Source of the DNA: Enterovibrio gelatinilyticus
GTDB taxonomy: Bacteria; Pseudomonadota; Gammaproteobacteria; Enterobacterales; Vibrionaceae
Assembly (NCBI RefSeq): GCF_028683095.1
Contig: NZ_JAJUBC010000001.1
Location: 124,001-188,000 of the forward strand
Direction: 5' to 3'
Length of the DNA: 64,000 bases
Of the stretch, positions 1 to 8,968 are shown piece by piece (position 1 is the first letter of the stretch; every line of letters begins with the position of its first letter). The translations under genes and the position numbers were made by a program. The notes beneath the pieces were generated by a model, which was not told where the DNA came from, ran no database searches, and was given only the letters and a program-made list of their open reading frames with translations.

Positions 1-96
1 GAATAGGGGCAGGCATCGTCTTGCCTATCATCCGCCCGCTTATTCGCTATTACATAAACATATGCGACAGACGGAAGCAGGACAAAGGAGTAAGCA

Positions 97-1929
97 ATGA
101 GCAATAAAGTAGAAGCGATAATAACGCGCTATCAGCGTCGCCGAGAAAGGCTGATTGATATGCTAATAGCCGTTCAAGAGAGTGAAGGTTACATTTCAGA
201 TTCGTCAGTGAATGTGCTGGCATCTGGATTGAACCTTTCACCGTTGGATGTGAGGGAAACCTTGTCCTTCTACCATTTCTTACGTGACACACCATCGGGT
301 AAGCATTCGATCTATCTCGCTGATACCGTGATTGCACGTATGAATGGGTATCAAGAGGTGAAAGAGGCGCTGGAAGACGCCGTTGGCTGTGCATTTGGAA
401 GTGTGAGTGCTGACGGAGAGATTGGGTTGTTTGATACGCAGTGTATCGGGCTTTCTGACCAAGAGCCTGCCATGTTGGTTGATGGCATTCCATTTACCCG
501 TTTAACACCAGATAAAGTGCGCACTTTACTCGCCGCTTTGAAGGCCGGCGTATCTCCCGCGGCACTGGCTAATCCAAAGGGCTATGCGAACGATACTTTT
601 GATTACATTGAATCGTTAGTGGAATCCAATATACGCCAGCCGGGGCCAATTTTTTTTGGGCAGAAGGTAAATATTGAACGTGTAATTAGTGACGCTGTCA
701 CTCAATTGCCCGTCGAAGTGATAGATGCCATGAGCACTTCGAGATTACGTGGTCGCGGTGGTGCGGGTTTTTCTGCCGGGCTCAAATGGCGTCTGTGTCA
801 TGACGCGCCGGGAGAGACCAAATACGTCATTTGTAATGCTGACGAAGGTGAACCGGGTACGTTTAAAGATCGCGTTATTCTCACTCATTGCCCAGAGCAG
901 GTTTTCGCAGGCATGGTGATTGCTGGACATGCTATAGGAGCAAAAGAAGGGATAATCTACCTCCGCTACGAATACCGCCATATGGTGCCTTATCTTGAAA
1001 AAACCCTGCAGTCTATGAGAGAGGAAAAACTCTTAGGCCGAAGAATTGCTGGCAACGCTAAGTTTGATTTCGACATTCGAATCCAACTAGGAGCAGGGGC
1101 ATATATTTGCGGTGATGAATCCGCATTGATTGAGTCTTGCGAAGGCAAGCGTGGTACTCCTCGTGTGAAACCACCATTCCCTGTTCATAAAGGCTTTATG
1201 GGTTGCCCAACAGCCGTCAACAACGTCGAAACACTCGCCAACGTTTCTCGAATTTTCGAAAAAGGCGCGAAGTGGTATGAGTCCATGGGCACAAAGGAAT
1301 CAGCGGGCACACGATTGATCAGCGTGTCTGGCGATGTCGACAAGCCCGGTGTCTATGAAATTGAGTGGGGAATATCACTGAGTGATGTGCTTGATTTGAT
1401 TAGCGCGAAAAACCCCCGAGTCGCACAAATCAGCGGACCATCGGGCGAATGTGTATCGGTCGCGAAAGATGGAAATCGTATATTTTCTTACAAAGACCTT
1501 TCTTGTAACGGCTCACTGATGGTGTTCAGTTACGAGCGGAACTTACTGGATATCATCCAGCAATTCATGCATTTTTTTGTTGAAGAATCGTGCGGGATCT
1601 GTGTGCCGTGCCGAGCGGGTAACGTGGAACTCTACAACAAGATTTCATTGATCATCGAAGGTCGAGCAGTAGAGCAAGATCTGGATGAAATCCTAGCGTG
1701 GTCGAAGATTGTTCGTGGCGCCAGTCGCTGTGGCCTCGGGACCACCTCACCCAAACCAATCATTACTTCTCTTCTGGCATTTCCTGAAGAATACAATCAA
1801 AGAATCACGACGCAACACGGTCCATTGTTAGCATCATTCGATCTTAATGCCGCGTTGTCTGAGTTCACCGTCGCCACTCAAACCCTCAATAGCACGAGCA
1901 GTGACCAATCTGTGGAGGTATCGAAATGA
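97..1929 (+). CDS. hoxF: NAD-reducing hydrogenase, diaphorase subunit HoxF
   Basis: HoxF carries FMN, the NAD(H) site and Fe-S clusters of the cytoplasmic bidirectional [NiFe] hydrogenase (group 3d) and passes electrons between HoxU and NAD. The 610-residue protein has a NuoE-like N-terminal part (about 1-170) and a NuoF-like part. Visible motifs are GRGGAGF at 219-225 (FMN/NADH region), GAGAYICGDESAL at about 332-344, and the [4Fe-4S] ligands C499, C502, C505 and C545. The NuoE-like part keeps only two plausible cluster cysteines, C98 and C116, where four are usual. The ATG follows AAAGGAG. It overlaps hoxU by 4 bp and starts a hoxFUYHWI operon. A perfect matS site lies inside at 689-701. 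Identification is strong; whether the N-terminal [2Fe-2S] cluster is present is unclear. Confidence 0.96.
   Translation: MSNKVEAIITRYQRRRERLIDMLIAVQESEGYISDSSVNVLASGLNLSPLDVRETLSFYHFLRDTPSGKHSIYLADTVIARMNGYQEVKEALEDAVGCAFGSVSADGEIGLFDTQCIGLSDQEPAMLVDGIPFTRLTPDKVRTLLAALKAGVSPAALANPKGYANDTFDYIESLVESNIRQPGPIFFGQKVNIERVISDAVTQLPVEVIDAMSTSRLRGRGGAGFSAGLKWRLCHDAPGETKYVICNADEGEPGTFKDRVILTHCPEQVFAGMVIAGHAIGAKEGIIYLRYEYRHMVPYLEKTLQSMREEKLLGRRIAGNAKFDFDIRIQLGAGAYICGDESALIESCEGKRGTPRVKPPFPVHKGFMGCPTAVNNVETLANVSRIFEKGAKWYESMGTKESAGTRLISVSGDVDKPGVYEIEWGISLSDVLDLISAKNPRVAQISGPSGECVSVAKDGNRIFSYKDLSCNGSLMVFSYERNLLDIIQQFMHFFVEESCGICVPCRAGNVELYNKISLIIEGRAVEQDLDEILAWSKIVRGASRCGLGTTSPKPIITSLLAFPEEYNQRITTQHGPLLASFDLNAALSEFTVATQTLNSTSSDQSVEVSK
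689..701. other. matS site (MatP binding), inside hoxF
   Basis: The 13 bases GTGACGCTGTCAC fit the matS consensus GTGACRNYGTCAC exactly. MatP, encoded at 29441-29890, binds such sites to organise the Ter macrodomain. It is one of five exact matches in this window, and the leftmost. Confidence 0.88.
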
Positions 1930-2630
1930 CTATCACGTTAACGATCGACGGAAAAGAAGTCACGGCTGAAGAGAGTCAATCCTTAATTGATGTCGCGTTA
2001 GATAACGGCATTTATATTCCTTCATTGTGTTATGAGCGAGGCAAACCCTGCTTGGGAACTTGTCGTGTTTGTACCTGCAAAGTGAATGGCACTAACGCTG
2101 CTTCATGCACGGTGCCAGTGTCCGATGGGATGGTTGTTGAGGTGAACGAACCTGAAACCAAAGACATTCGAAAAGCGCTGGTGGAAATGCTGTTTGTAGA
2201 AGGTAAACACAACTGCCCAAGCTGTGAAAAAAGTGGGCGGTGCGATTTACAGGCTGTTGGGTATGAAACAGGCATGATGGTGTCCCGTTTTCCATATCGT
2301 TTCCCAGTCACCCAGGCCGATTTTCGCTCCGAAAAAATATGGCTTGAGCGCGATCGCTGCATTTTTTGTCAGCGCTGTGTCGAGTTTGTAAAAGATCGTG
2401 AAACCGGACGGAAGATATTCAACATTGATGGGCGAGGAACCAATGCTCGGATCGAAATTGACGTTGCACTTGCGGACAAAATGTCTGACGAGCAAGTCAC
2501 AGAAGCAATGGAATTGTGCCCTGTGGGTTGCATCTTGAAGAAAGGGGTTGGCTTCGATGCGCCAATAGGTCGACGTAAATTTGAGGTTGAGTCAGTGCGA
2601 GAGCGTGCAACAGAGAGGGATGGCAAATGA
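1926..2630 (+). CDS. hoxU: NAD-reducing hydrogenase, diaphorase subunit HoxU
   Basis: HoxU is the electron-transfer subunit linking the HoxYH hydrogenase module to HoxF. The 234 residues show an N-terminal plant-type ferredoxin [2Fe-2S] domain (C35, C46, C49, C61), a NuoG-like H-C-C-C motif (H95, C97, C100, C106) and a [4Fe-4S] motif with C145, C148, C151 and a further cysteine near 198-202. This matches the N-terminal part of complex I NuoG, as expected for HoxU, and the length is normal for the family. The start ATG overlaps the hoxF stop (ATGA) after GGAGG, and the stop overlaps hoxY, so translation is probably coupled. Confidence 0.96.
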   Translation: MTITLTIDGKEVTAEESQSLIDVALDNGIYIPSLCYERGKPCLGTCRVCTCKVNGTNAASCTVPVSDGMVVEVNEPETKDIRKALVEMLFVEGKHNCPSCEKSGRCDLQAVGYETGMMVSRFPYRFPVTQADFRSEKIWLERDRCIFCQRCVEFVKDRETGRKIFNIDGRGTNARIEIDVALADKMSDEQVTEAMELCPVGCILKKGVGFDAPIGRRKFEVESVRERATERDGK

Positions 2631-3262
2631 GCACACAATCAAAAACTAGCTGCGAAACGATATTTTCCCATGAATTGCCATGTACACCTTTGGACCCTGA
2701 AACCATTGCGCAGCGCGAAGGGAAAATCAAAGTCGCCATGATTGGTTTATGTGGTTGCTGGGGATGCACCTTGTCATTTCTCGATATGGATAGCCGCATT
2801 CTAGGGTTATTGGACAAAGTCACCATTACGAGATCATCAGTCACGGATGTGAAGCGTATTACTGAGCGCTGCACGATCGGCTTTGTGGAAGGAGGTGTCG
2901 CAAACGATGAAAACATCGAAACACTTGAGCACTTTCGAGAGAACTGCGACATCTTAATTTCAGTTGGCGCTTGTGCTGTGTGGGGCGGTGTTCCTGCAAT
3001 GAGGAATCAAGTCTCTCTCACCGAATGCTTAGACGAAGCCTATATATCTTCACCTACACGTATTGCTGGCTCAGCTGATGTGATTCCACATGTTGATGTA
3101 CCCAAAATTACGAACAAAGTGTATCCCGCTCATGAAGTCGTAAAGATGGATTATTTCATCCCTGGGTGTCCACCTGATGGGGATGCCATTTTCAAAGTTT
3201 TGGATGATTTGGCAAACGGACGAGACGTAGATTTGCCAACTTCCATCAACCGATACGATTGA
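2627..3262 (+). CDS. hoxY: NAD-reducing hydrogenase, small subunit HoxY
   Basis: HoxY is the small subunit of the hydrogenase module and holds the [4Fe-4S] cluster next to the NiFe site. The 211-residue protein has the cluster region LCGCWGCTLS (about 41-50), GACAVWGG and the late GCPPDGD motif. It is short, as expected for group 3d enzymes, which lack the distal cluster domains of group 1 small subunits. There is no twin-arginine signal, so it stays in the cytoplasm. It overlaps hoxU by 4 bp and is followed by hoxH after 21 bp. Confidence 0.96.
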   Translation: MSTQSKTSCETIFSHELPCTPLDPETIAQREGKIKVAMIGLCGCWGCTLSFLDMDSRILGLLDKVTITRSSVTDVKRITERCTIGFVEGGVANDENIETLEHFRENCDILISVGACAVWGGVPAMRNQVSLTECLDEAYISSPTRIAGSADVIPHVDVPKITNKVYPAHEVVKMDYFIPGCPPDGDAIFKVLDDLANGRDVDLPTSINRYD

Positions 3263-3283
3263 TACGAATAAAGGAGAGACACC

Positions 3284-4750
3284 ATGAGTAAGACACTCGT
3301 TATCGATCCGGTCACTCGGATTGAAGGACACGGAAAAGTCACCTTGCAGCTAGACGATAACAACCAAGTTACCGATGCACGCTTACAAGTTATCGAGTTT
3401 CGCGGTTTCGAACGTTTTATCCAAGGTCATCCCTATTGGGAAGCACCTATGCTACTGCAACGTATATGTGGCATTTGTTTTGTTAGCCACCATTTGTGTG
3501 GCGCAAAAGTGTTGGACGATATGATAGGCGTCGGCCTGAAAGATGGCATTACCATGTTACCAACCCCAGAGAAGGTGCGCCGCCTTGGTCATTATGCTCA
3601 GCAGTTGCAATCACATGTGACTGCGTATTTCTATTTGATTGCGCCAGAAATGGTGTTTGGCATTGAAGCGGCACCAGAAAAAAGGAACATTTTAGGCCTT
3701 GCGGAAGCGAACCCTGAACTCGTCAAGCGCGTGATTGAACTGCGGAAATGGGGGCAAGAGCTAATTGTCGCCGTGCTGGGTAAACGAATGCATGGGATCA
3801 GCTCGATTCCTGGCGGAGTGAACAACAACCTAAGCATTGAGCAGCGCGATCGGTTTCTTAACGGTGACGACGACCTACTTTCTATTGATCAAGTTATCGA
3901 CTATGCACAAGATGCCCTGAATCTTTTCTACGAATATCACGAAGAACACCGCGATGAAATTGACAACTTTGGTATCACGAAGTCGCTAGACATGTGCTTG
4001 GTTGATGACAATGGCGATGTGGATTACTACCACGGGAAAATGCGCGTCGTTGATGAAAATAAGCAAGTGGTGCTGGAAATCGACTATCACGACTACCTCG
4101 ATTATTTTGCGGAAGCCACTGAGTCTTGGAGCTACATGAAGTTCCCTTACCTTAAATCGCTAGGTCGTGAAGCGGGTGCAGTCCGTGTTGGCCCGCTTGC
4201 ACGCTTAAACGTAACTCGTCGATATAACACGCCAATGGCACAAGAAGCACTTGAACGTTTCCACGATTACACCAATGGCAAATCAAACAACATGACCCTG
4301 CACACCAACTGGGCAAGAGCCATAGAGATTCTTCACTCTGCTGAACTGATCAAAGATTTGCTCAATGACCCTGACTTGCAGGGTGAAAGCCTGACGATCA
4401 CGCCCGAGAAAGGTGCATGGACCGGAGAAGGTGTGGGTGTGGTTGAGGCGCCAAGGGGAACGTTACTTCATCATTATCGTGCTGATGAAGCAGGAAACAT
4501 GACCTTTGCAAACCTTGTTGTCTCAACGACCCAAAACAACACAGCGATTAACCGAACGGTTAAGGCGGTTGCTGAGGAATGGATCTCAGGCAATACGGAA
4601 ATCACAGAAGGCATGATGAATGCGTTGGAAGTAGGCATTCGTGCGTATGACCCTTGCTTAAGTTGTGCCACTCATGCCATGGGAGAAATGCCACTTCACA
4701 TCACATTGCTTGACGCAGAGGGAAGGCTACTCGATGAAAAATATCGATAA
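3284..4750 (+). CDS. hoxH: NAD-reducing hydrogenase, NiFe large subunit HoxH
   Basis: HoxH holds the NiFe(CN)2CO active site that splits or forms H2. The N-terminal motif RICGIC (C62, C65) and the C-terminal motif DPCLSCATH (C458, C461, H464) give the four Ni-binding cysteines. The 24 residues after H464 are the extension removed by the HoxW protease during maturation. The length of 488 residues is typical. The ATG is preceded by AAAGGAGAG. The 3' end overlaps hoxW by 17 bp, so the enzyme and its maturation protease are translationally linked. Confidence 0.97.
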   Translation: MSKTLVIDPVTRIEGHGKVTLQLDDNNQVTDARLQVIEFRGFERFIQGHPYWEAPMLLQRICGICFVSHHLCGAKVLDDMIGVGLKDGITMLPTPEKVRRLGHYAQQLQSHVTAYFYLIAPEMVFGIEAAPEKRNILGLAEANPELVKRVIELRKWGQELIVAVLGKRMHGISSIPGGVNNNLSIEQRDRFLNGDDDLLSIDQVIDYAQDALNLFYEYHEEHRDEIDNFGITKSLDMCLVDDNGDVDYYHGKMRVVDENKQVVLEIDYHDYLDYFAEATESWSYMKFPYLKSLGREAGAVRVGPLARLNVTRRYNTPMAQEALERFHDYTNGKSNNMTLHTNWARAIEILHSAELIKDLLNDPDLQGESLTITPEKGAWTGEGVGVVEAPRGTLLHHYRADEAGNMTFANLVVSTTQNNTAINRTVKAVAEEWISGNTEITEGMMNALEVGIRAYDPCLSCATHAMGEMPLHITLLDAEGRLLDEKYR

Positions 4751-5288
4751 CACACTCCAACTCAGAGACTTTGACCTGATCTACGGCATTGGTAATGTCG
4801 GACGCCAAGATGATGGGCTAGGTTGGGCGTTTATCGATGCTTTGGAGGAGATGCCAAGTGTCACTGCTACCTTAGTACGCAACTATCAACTCTTCTTCGA
4901 AGATGTAGATTTGATCCGTCGTCATCAGCGTGTTCTGTTTGTTGACGCCACCAAAAAGGCTGAAACCCAACAATTTTCGATGGAAAGAGTCTCGCCAAAA
5001 TTTGATGACAGTTTCACGTCACATGCGATCTCCGTGCAAACGATAGTCGCAATGTGCCACAAATGTTATGAGGCCTTCCCAGATGTATGGCTGCTAACCG
5101 TGAAAGGTGAGGCTTGGGAACTGTCTTTAGGTTTGACGCCATCCGCAAGTTCAAACCTAGAGCACACCCTCACTTCTGTGGTCACCGAGGGGGTGAAAGA
5201 AATACCCTCAAAGCAGCAATTAGAGCCGGTTTCTCATGTACTACGGAGTGCCGAGAGACCCGTATTAACAAGGACTCAATATGAATAA
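4734..5288 (+). CDS. hoxW: Hydrogenase maturation protease HoxW
   Basis: This is the endopeptidase expected to cut the C-terminal extension from HoxH once nickel is inserted. The 184-residue protein begins with the family motif GIGNVGRQDDGLG, in which the aspartate of the R-Q-D-D-G stretch is a nickel-sensing ligand. The ATG at 4734 is chosen because the reading frame upstream lies inside hoxH and this start gives the normal N-terminus. It sits within the hoxFUYHWI operon and its last 8 bp overlap the next gene. The C-terminal 40 residues are poorly conserved-looking. Confidence 0.92.
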   Translation: MKNIDNTLQLRDFDLIYGIGNVGRQDDGLGWAFIDALEEMPSVTATLVRNYQLFFEDVDLIRRHQRVLFVDATKKAETQQFSMERVSPKFDDSFTSHAISVQTIVAMCHKCYEAFPDVWLLTVKGEAWELSLGLTPSASSNLEHTLTSVVTEGVKEIPSKQQLEPVSHVLRSAERPVLTRTQYE

Positions 5289-5784
5289 ACCCAATGTAGA
5301 AAATGTAGCGCGTTTGATTTTGGAAGCACCAATTGGGAAATATATTGGTGAATCTGGTGCAGGTGTATTGGCGCAACAAGCAGTACGAGAAATGACGTTA
5401 GAAGATGGTCAGTTTCTCTACCATGCTGGTGATGTTGCCAACAGTTTTTACATCGTGACGTCTGGTCGCTTAGCTTGCTGCCGTGAAATCAAAAACAGCG
5501 GAAAGATAAACCTCATTCATACCCTTCATCATGGAGATTTGATTGGAGAATTGAGCTTTATTGATGGTGAGCCGAGAACGATTTCGGTTCAAGCGCTCGG
5601 AACGGCTTCGGTCTTATGCTTTGATCGCGAAAATATCGACCCATTAGTTACCACGCACCCAGAGCTGGTGTTTGATTTCATGCGGGCGGTGGTTAAGCGC
5701 GTTCATCACACGGTGACAGCGATTGGTCAGCAACAGGCGGAGTTAGCGGAATACATTGCCACGGGAGGTAAAGGAAGGTTTTGA
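5281..5784 (+). CDS. hoxI: HoxI-like cyclic-nucleotide-binding-fold protein
   Basis: A 167-residue protein made almost entirely of a cNMP-binding (CRP effector) domain, with no helix-turn-helix. Visible hallmarks are the jelly-roll pattern with GDLIGELSFIDGEPRT, the phosphate-binding-cassette region. In Cupriavidus necator the soluble hydrogenase operon hoxFUYHWI ends with such a protein, HoxI, which associates with the enzyme and has been linked to NADPH-dependent activation. The gene position, size and domain are the same here, so the name is given on synteny and domain. It overlaps hoxW by 8 bp and is followed by a strong terminator. What nucleotide it binds cannot be read from the sequence. 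Confidence 0.85.
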   Translation: MNKPNVENVARLILEAPIGKYIGESGAGVLAQQAVREMTLEDGQFLYHAGDVANSFYIVTSGRLACCREIKNSGKINLIHTLHHGDLIGELSFIDGEPRTISVQALGTASVLCFDRENIDPLVTTHPELVFDFMRAVVKRVHHTVTAIGQQQAELAEYIATGGKGRF

Positions 5785-5839
5785 TTAGGTAGTAACGAGA
5801 AGGTAAGGCCCACTAACTTTAACCTTTATTGTTATACGA

Positions 5840-5874
5840 GACCCCACGATGCATTTTCTGTGGGGTCTTTTTTT
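5840..5874 (+). terminator. Rho-independent terminator after hoxI
   Basis: Perfect 8-bp stem GACCCCAC / GTGGGGTC (5840-5847 and 5860-5867) followed by a run of seven T. It closes the hoxFUYHWI transcript and separates it from the hyp operon. Confidence 0.9.
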
Positions 5875-6196
5875 ATTCGAGTGCTCGTTGTCATCCCTTT
5901 GTGAGTACTTGGCAATGGTGCTTATTGGTCATTGTGCGTCTAGGTATGAAAATCTAGGTATGAAAACGCTTCACTAAGAACACCTCTCGGTAATAACGAT
6001 CTGGGCATGTTTTTCACATCACTCACTGAAAAACATAACTGGAAGTTTTGTTTCCACTTTTACGGATTCTTGGAAAGTAACCTTGCAAATAGTGAGGCCA
6101 CTGTTAACACTTTGTATTGGGTCGTTTCTACCTTGTTAACCTGTGCGGCTTTGAATTTCAAGGGCGCAAGCCGTTTTACCGACGATGAGAAGAGGT
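5875..6196 (+). promoter_or_regulatory. Upstream control region of the hyp-hoxA operon
   Basis: About 320 bp without a convincing gene; the open frame at 6007-6216 has no ribosome site and no recognisable product. The region lies between the hoxI terminator and the sigma-54 promoter of hypA, where an enhancer for a HoxA/HupR-type activator would be expected. It contains an exact 14-bp tandem repeat at 5939-5966. No clear IHF site was recognised. Confidence 0.5.
5939..5966 (+). repeat. Two exact 14-bp tandem copies upstream of the hyp promoter
   Basis: The 14-mer TCTAGGTATGAAAA occurs twice in direct contact (5939-5952 and 5953-5966), about 245 bp before the sigma-54 promoter. It could be a duplicated activator site or a simple replication-slippage product. 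Confidence 0.7.
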
Positions 6197-6212
6197 TGGC
6201 ACACTCCCTGCA
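6197..6212 (+). promoter_or_regulatory. Sigma-54 (RpoN) promoter of the hyp-hoxA operon
   Basis: TGGCACACTCCCTGCA matches the sigma-54 consensus TGGCACRNNNNTTGCW at 15 of 16 positions, with the required GG (6198-6199), 10-bp gap and GC (6210-6211). Transcription would start near 6223, about 20 bp before the hypA ATG. The operon it drives encodes HoxA, a sigma-54 activator, so positive autoregulation in response to H2 is likely by inference. Confidence 0.87.
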
Positions 6213-6244
6213 GTAGTGTTTGTGATAAATGAGGGGATCGCAAC

Positions 6245-6586
6245 ATGCATGAACTGTCCATCTGCGAAAGCATAGTGCAAACGCTAGAAAAACAAGCCGA
6301 AACGCATGAGTTCTCGCGTGTATCTGTTCTTCGCTTGGAGATTGGTCAGTTTGCTGGTGTTGAAGTCGAATCGCTACGTTTTTGTTTTCCTGTTGTTGCG
6401 GAAGGTACCTTGGCACAGGACGCAGCGCTTGAGATTACCCATATTCCCGCCGTCGCTTGGTGTGATGATTGTAAATGGTCTGTTTCACTCAAAGAACGCT
6501 ATTCATCATGCCCTGATTGCGGCGGAAAAGCGCTGACATTGTCGTCAGGAGAAGAAATGCGTATTGCTAATGTGGAGGTTGACTAA
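6245..6586 (+). CDS. hypA: Hydrogenase nickel insertion protein HypA
   Basis: HypA delivers nickel to hydrogenase large subunits together with HypB. The 113-residue protein starts with the conserved MHEL nickel-binding N-terminus and has a zinc-finger with two CxxC pairs (CDDC and CPDC, about residues 74-98). The length is normal. It is the first gene behind the sigma-54 promoter and its stop shares one base with the hypB start (TAATG). Confidence 0.96.
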   Translation: MHELSICESIVQTLEKQAETHEFSRVSVLRLEIGQFAGVEVESLRFCFPVVAEGTLAQDAALEITHIPAVAWCDDCKWSVSLKERYSSCPDCGGKALTLSSGEEMRIANVEVD

Positions 6587-7461
6587 TGTGTACGGTCTGC
6601 GGTTGTAGCGAAAGTAACAATATGCATCATGAACACGAACACCATGTTCAAGACACTCACGATCATGAGCACCATAGTCATCACCACCATCATCATTACG
6701 GAAAAGGGCCAGCGGGCGCACATGCCCCCGGACTTAGTCAATCACGCATGGTCAGCATAGAACAAAATATTCTTGCTCAGAATGATCACTATGCTGCGAA
6801 AAACCGCGCGCGTTTTGAGAGTGATGGCCAACTGGTGCTGAACTTGGTTTCTAGCCCTGGCTCTGGAAAAACCTCGTTGTTGGTGAACACATTGAATAAA
6901 CTAAAAGAGTCAGTGCCGGTGGCTGTCATTGAAGGCGACCAACAAACCACTAACGACGCAGAACGTATTCGTGCCACTGGCGTGTCTGCCATACAAGTGA
7001 ATACAGGAAAAGGGTGCCACCTTGACGCTCACATGGTCGGTCACGCGTTGGATGAGCTTGAATTACAGAAGCAGTCTCTATTGTTTATCGAAAACGTTGG
7101 AAACCTAGTATGTCCAGCGGCGTTTGATTTGGGAGAATATTGCAAGGTAGCGATTTTGTCGGTTACTGAAGGTGAAGACAAACCTTTGAAGTATCCAGAT
7201 ATGTTCGCTGCCGCTGACTTAGTGATCTTAAACAAAATCGACTTACTACCTTATGTCTCCTTTGATGTGTCTTTGTGTCGTCAACACATAGAGAGCGTAA
7301 ATCCCCAAGCCAGCATTATCGAACTTTCAGCTACAAACAATCAGGGCATGCAAGATTGGTTAAACTGGTTAATTGAAAAGCACAACGTAGTGTTACAACG
7401 TCACTCACGTCAATCGACTCAGTCAATTGATGGGTGCGACGCAGGATCTGCTCGTGTCTGA
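6586..7461 (+). CDS. hypB: Hydrogenase nickel incorporation GTPase HypB
   Basis: HypB is the GTPase that powers nickel insertion into the hydrogenase large subunit. It begins with the high-affinity metal motif CTVCGC and carries a histidine-rich stretch (about residues 13-37), typical of HypB proteins that also store nickel. The P-loop is [11 protein letters not shown] at about 88-98, and NKID lies near 211. At 291 residues it is of normal length. The 3' end overlaps the 5' end of the response-regulator gene. Confidence 0.96.
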   Translation: MCTVCGCSESNNMHHEHEHHVQDTHDHEHHSHHHHHHYGKGPAGAHAPGLSQSRMVSIEQNILAQNDHYAAKNRARFESDGQLVLNLVSSPGSGKTSLLVNTLNKLKESVPVAVIEGDQQTTNDAERIRATGVSAIQVNTGKGCHLDAHMVGHALDELELQKQSLLFIENVGNLVCPAAFDLGEYCKVAILSVTEGEDKPLKYPDMFAAADLVILNKIDLLPYVSFDVSLCRQHIESVNPQASIIELSATNNQGMQDWLNWLIEKHNVVLQRHSRQSTQSIDGCDAGSARV

Positions 7462-8935
7462 ATATAGCAATACTGCTAATCCGGTTCGGTTACCCATTGT
7501 ACTGTTAGTGGATGATGAACCCATGTCGTTGCAAGTGTTACGACGTACTTTGGATGAAGAGTTCACCGTATTGACCGCAGATAATGTGGCCGATGCAGAG
7601 AAAGTCTTGTCGGAGATCCCTGTACAGGTTGTGGTGTCAGATCAACGAATGCCTGATATGAGTGGAACCGATTTTCTCACGCATGTAAGAACACAATGGC
7701 CAGACGTTATTCGTATTATTATTTCTGCTTATACCGATCCCGTTGATTTGATCAAAGGCATTAATGAAGCTGGCATTTATAGCTTTGTGCCCAAACCGTG
7801 GCAGCCAGAGCATCTTATTCTGACGCTGAAAAATGCAACGCGCCTATTTGCACTTCAAAAAGAAAACGAGCTACTCAATTTAGAACTGAAAGTGACTGCA
7901 CCACAACTAGATAGTCAGCTTCAGCATAAACGTAGGGTACTTAAAGAGCGTCACCACTTTGACAACATAGCCTGTGCGCCAGATAGCCCAATGAAGGGGA
8001 TATGCGCGCAAGTTGCCCGCGTCGCACCTTACGACATTTCCGTGCTCGTTACGGGCGAGTCTGGTACAGGGAAAGAGCTCATCACTCGAGCGCTTCATTA
8101 CACCAGTCATCGCGCTGATAAACCCTTTGTGAAAGAAAATTGCGGCGCGATGCCTGTGCAGTTGTTGGAAAGTGAACTGTTTGGTCATACTCGCGGCGCG
8201 TTTACTGGCGCAAATACAGACAGAGTGGGGATTCTCGAAAAAGCGGATGGCGGTACGGTGTTTCTCGATGAAATTGGCGATACCTCTTTAGAGTTTCAGG
8301 TGAAATTGCTGCGATTTCTGCAAGAGGGAGAATTGCGACCACTGGGTAGTAACCGCAGAAGAAAGGTCAATGTACGTGTGATTTCTGCCACGAATAGAAA
8401 TTTAGAAGCAGAAGTCAGAGCAGGACGTTTTCGTGAAGATCTCTACTATCGCCTTGCTACCGTGCCTATTCACCTTCCTCCGCTAAGAGAGCGAGAGATG
8501 GATATCCCCGTCATCGCTAACCGTATTTTGCAAAGCATCATGATCTCCTATGGCAAACCCGTTGAAGGGTTCACTGACGAGGCGATGGAGTGTATTTCCG
8601 CCTACCGCTGGCCTGGCAACGTGCGAGAACTTGAGAATGAAGTGAGAAGAATGCTGGTAATGGCTGACGATCCAGTATTAGGCGCTGATTTGCTCTCTCC
8701 GAAAGTGCTCAAAAACGTGAATAGCGATGAAGACGAAGATATGCCGGTTTCACTTGAAATTGGTAGCCTAAAAGATCGCGTTGAAGTGCTAGAGGCTCGA
8801 ATTTTAAAAGAAACATTGATTCGAAATAAATGGAACAAAAGCAAAGCCGCTTTAGAGCTCGGGCTATCACGTGTTGGTTTGAGGGCCAAACTTGAACGCT
8901 ACGGTCTTGAGCAGCACAAACTGGGAAATGAATAA
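7454..8935 (+). CDS. hoxA: Sigma-54 response regulator HoxA/HupR (hydrogenase activator)
   Basis: An NtrC-family regulator with a receiver domain (phosphorylatable Asp in VVSDQRMPD), an AAA+ domain with Walker A GESGTGKE and the sigma-54 contact motif GAFTGA, and a C-terminal Fis-type helix-turn-helix. HoxA/HupR proteins activate hydrogenase genes in response to H2, and the location inside the hyp cluster supports this role. The GTG at 7454 is chosen because AGGA lies 7 bp upstream and the coding start overlaps the hypB stop; an in-frame ATG at 7430 without a ribosome site is the alternative. In known members the non-phosphorylated form is active; whether that holds here is unknown. Confidence 0.9.
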   Translation: MSEYSNTANPVRLPIVLLVDDEPMSLQVLRRTLDEEFTVLTADNVADAEKVLSEIPVQVVVSDQRMPDMSGTDFLTHVRTQWPDVIRIIISAYTDPVDLIKGINEAGIYSFVPKPWQPEHLILTLKNATRLFALQKENELLNLELKVTAPQLDSQLQHKRRVLKERHHFDNIACAPDSPMKGICAQVARVAPYDISVLVTGESGTGKELITRALHYTSHRADKPFVKENCGAMPVQLLESELFGHTRGAFTGANTDRVGILEKADGGTVFLDEIGDTSLEFQVKLLRFLQEGELRPLGSNRRRKVNVRVISATNRNLEAEVRAGRFREDLYYRLATVPIHLPPLREREMDIPVIANRILQSIMISYGKPVEGFTDEAMECISAYRWPGNVRELENEVRRMLVMADDPVLGADLLSPKVLKNVNSDEDEDMPVSLEIGSLKDRVEVLEARILKETLIRNKWNKSKAALELGLSRVGLRAKLERYGLEQHKLGNE

Positions 8936-8968
8936 CCTCGTTTATCCAAATGGAATAGGAGAAAGCCA

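Noticed and set aside
11-26. Possible sigma-54 promoter upstream of hoxF
   Set aside because: The bases AGGCATCGTCTTGCCT look like the consensus, but the gap between GG and GC is 9 bp and sigma-54 needs 10. The true hoxF promoter may lie before base 1.
6007-6216. 69-codon open frame between hoxI and hypA
   Set aside because: It has no ribosome site, no recognisable product, and its end overlaps the sigma-54 promoter.
7392-7404. matS-like sequence in hypB, and similar ones at 11030, 36853, 53186 and 57756
   Set aside because: Each has one mismatch to the consensus. They are noted as near-matches but not called as sites.
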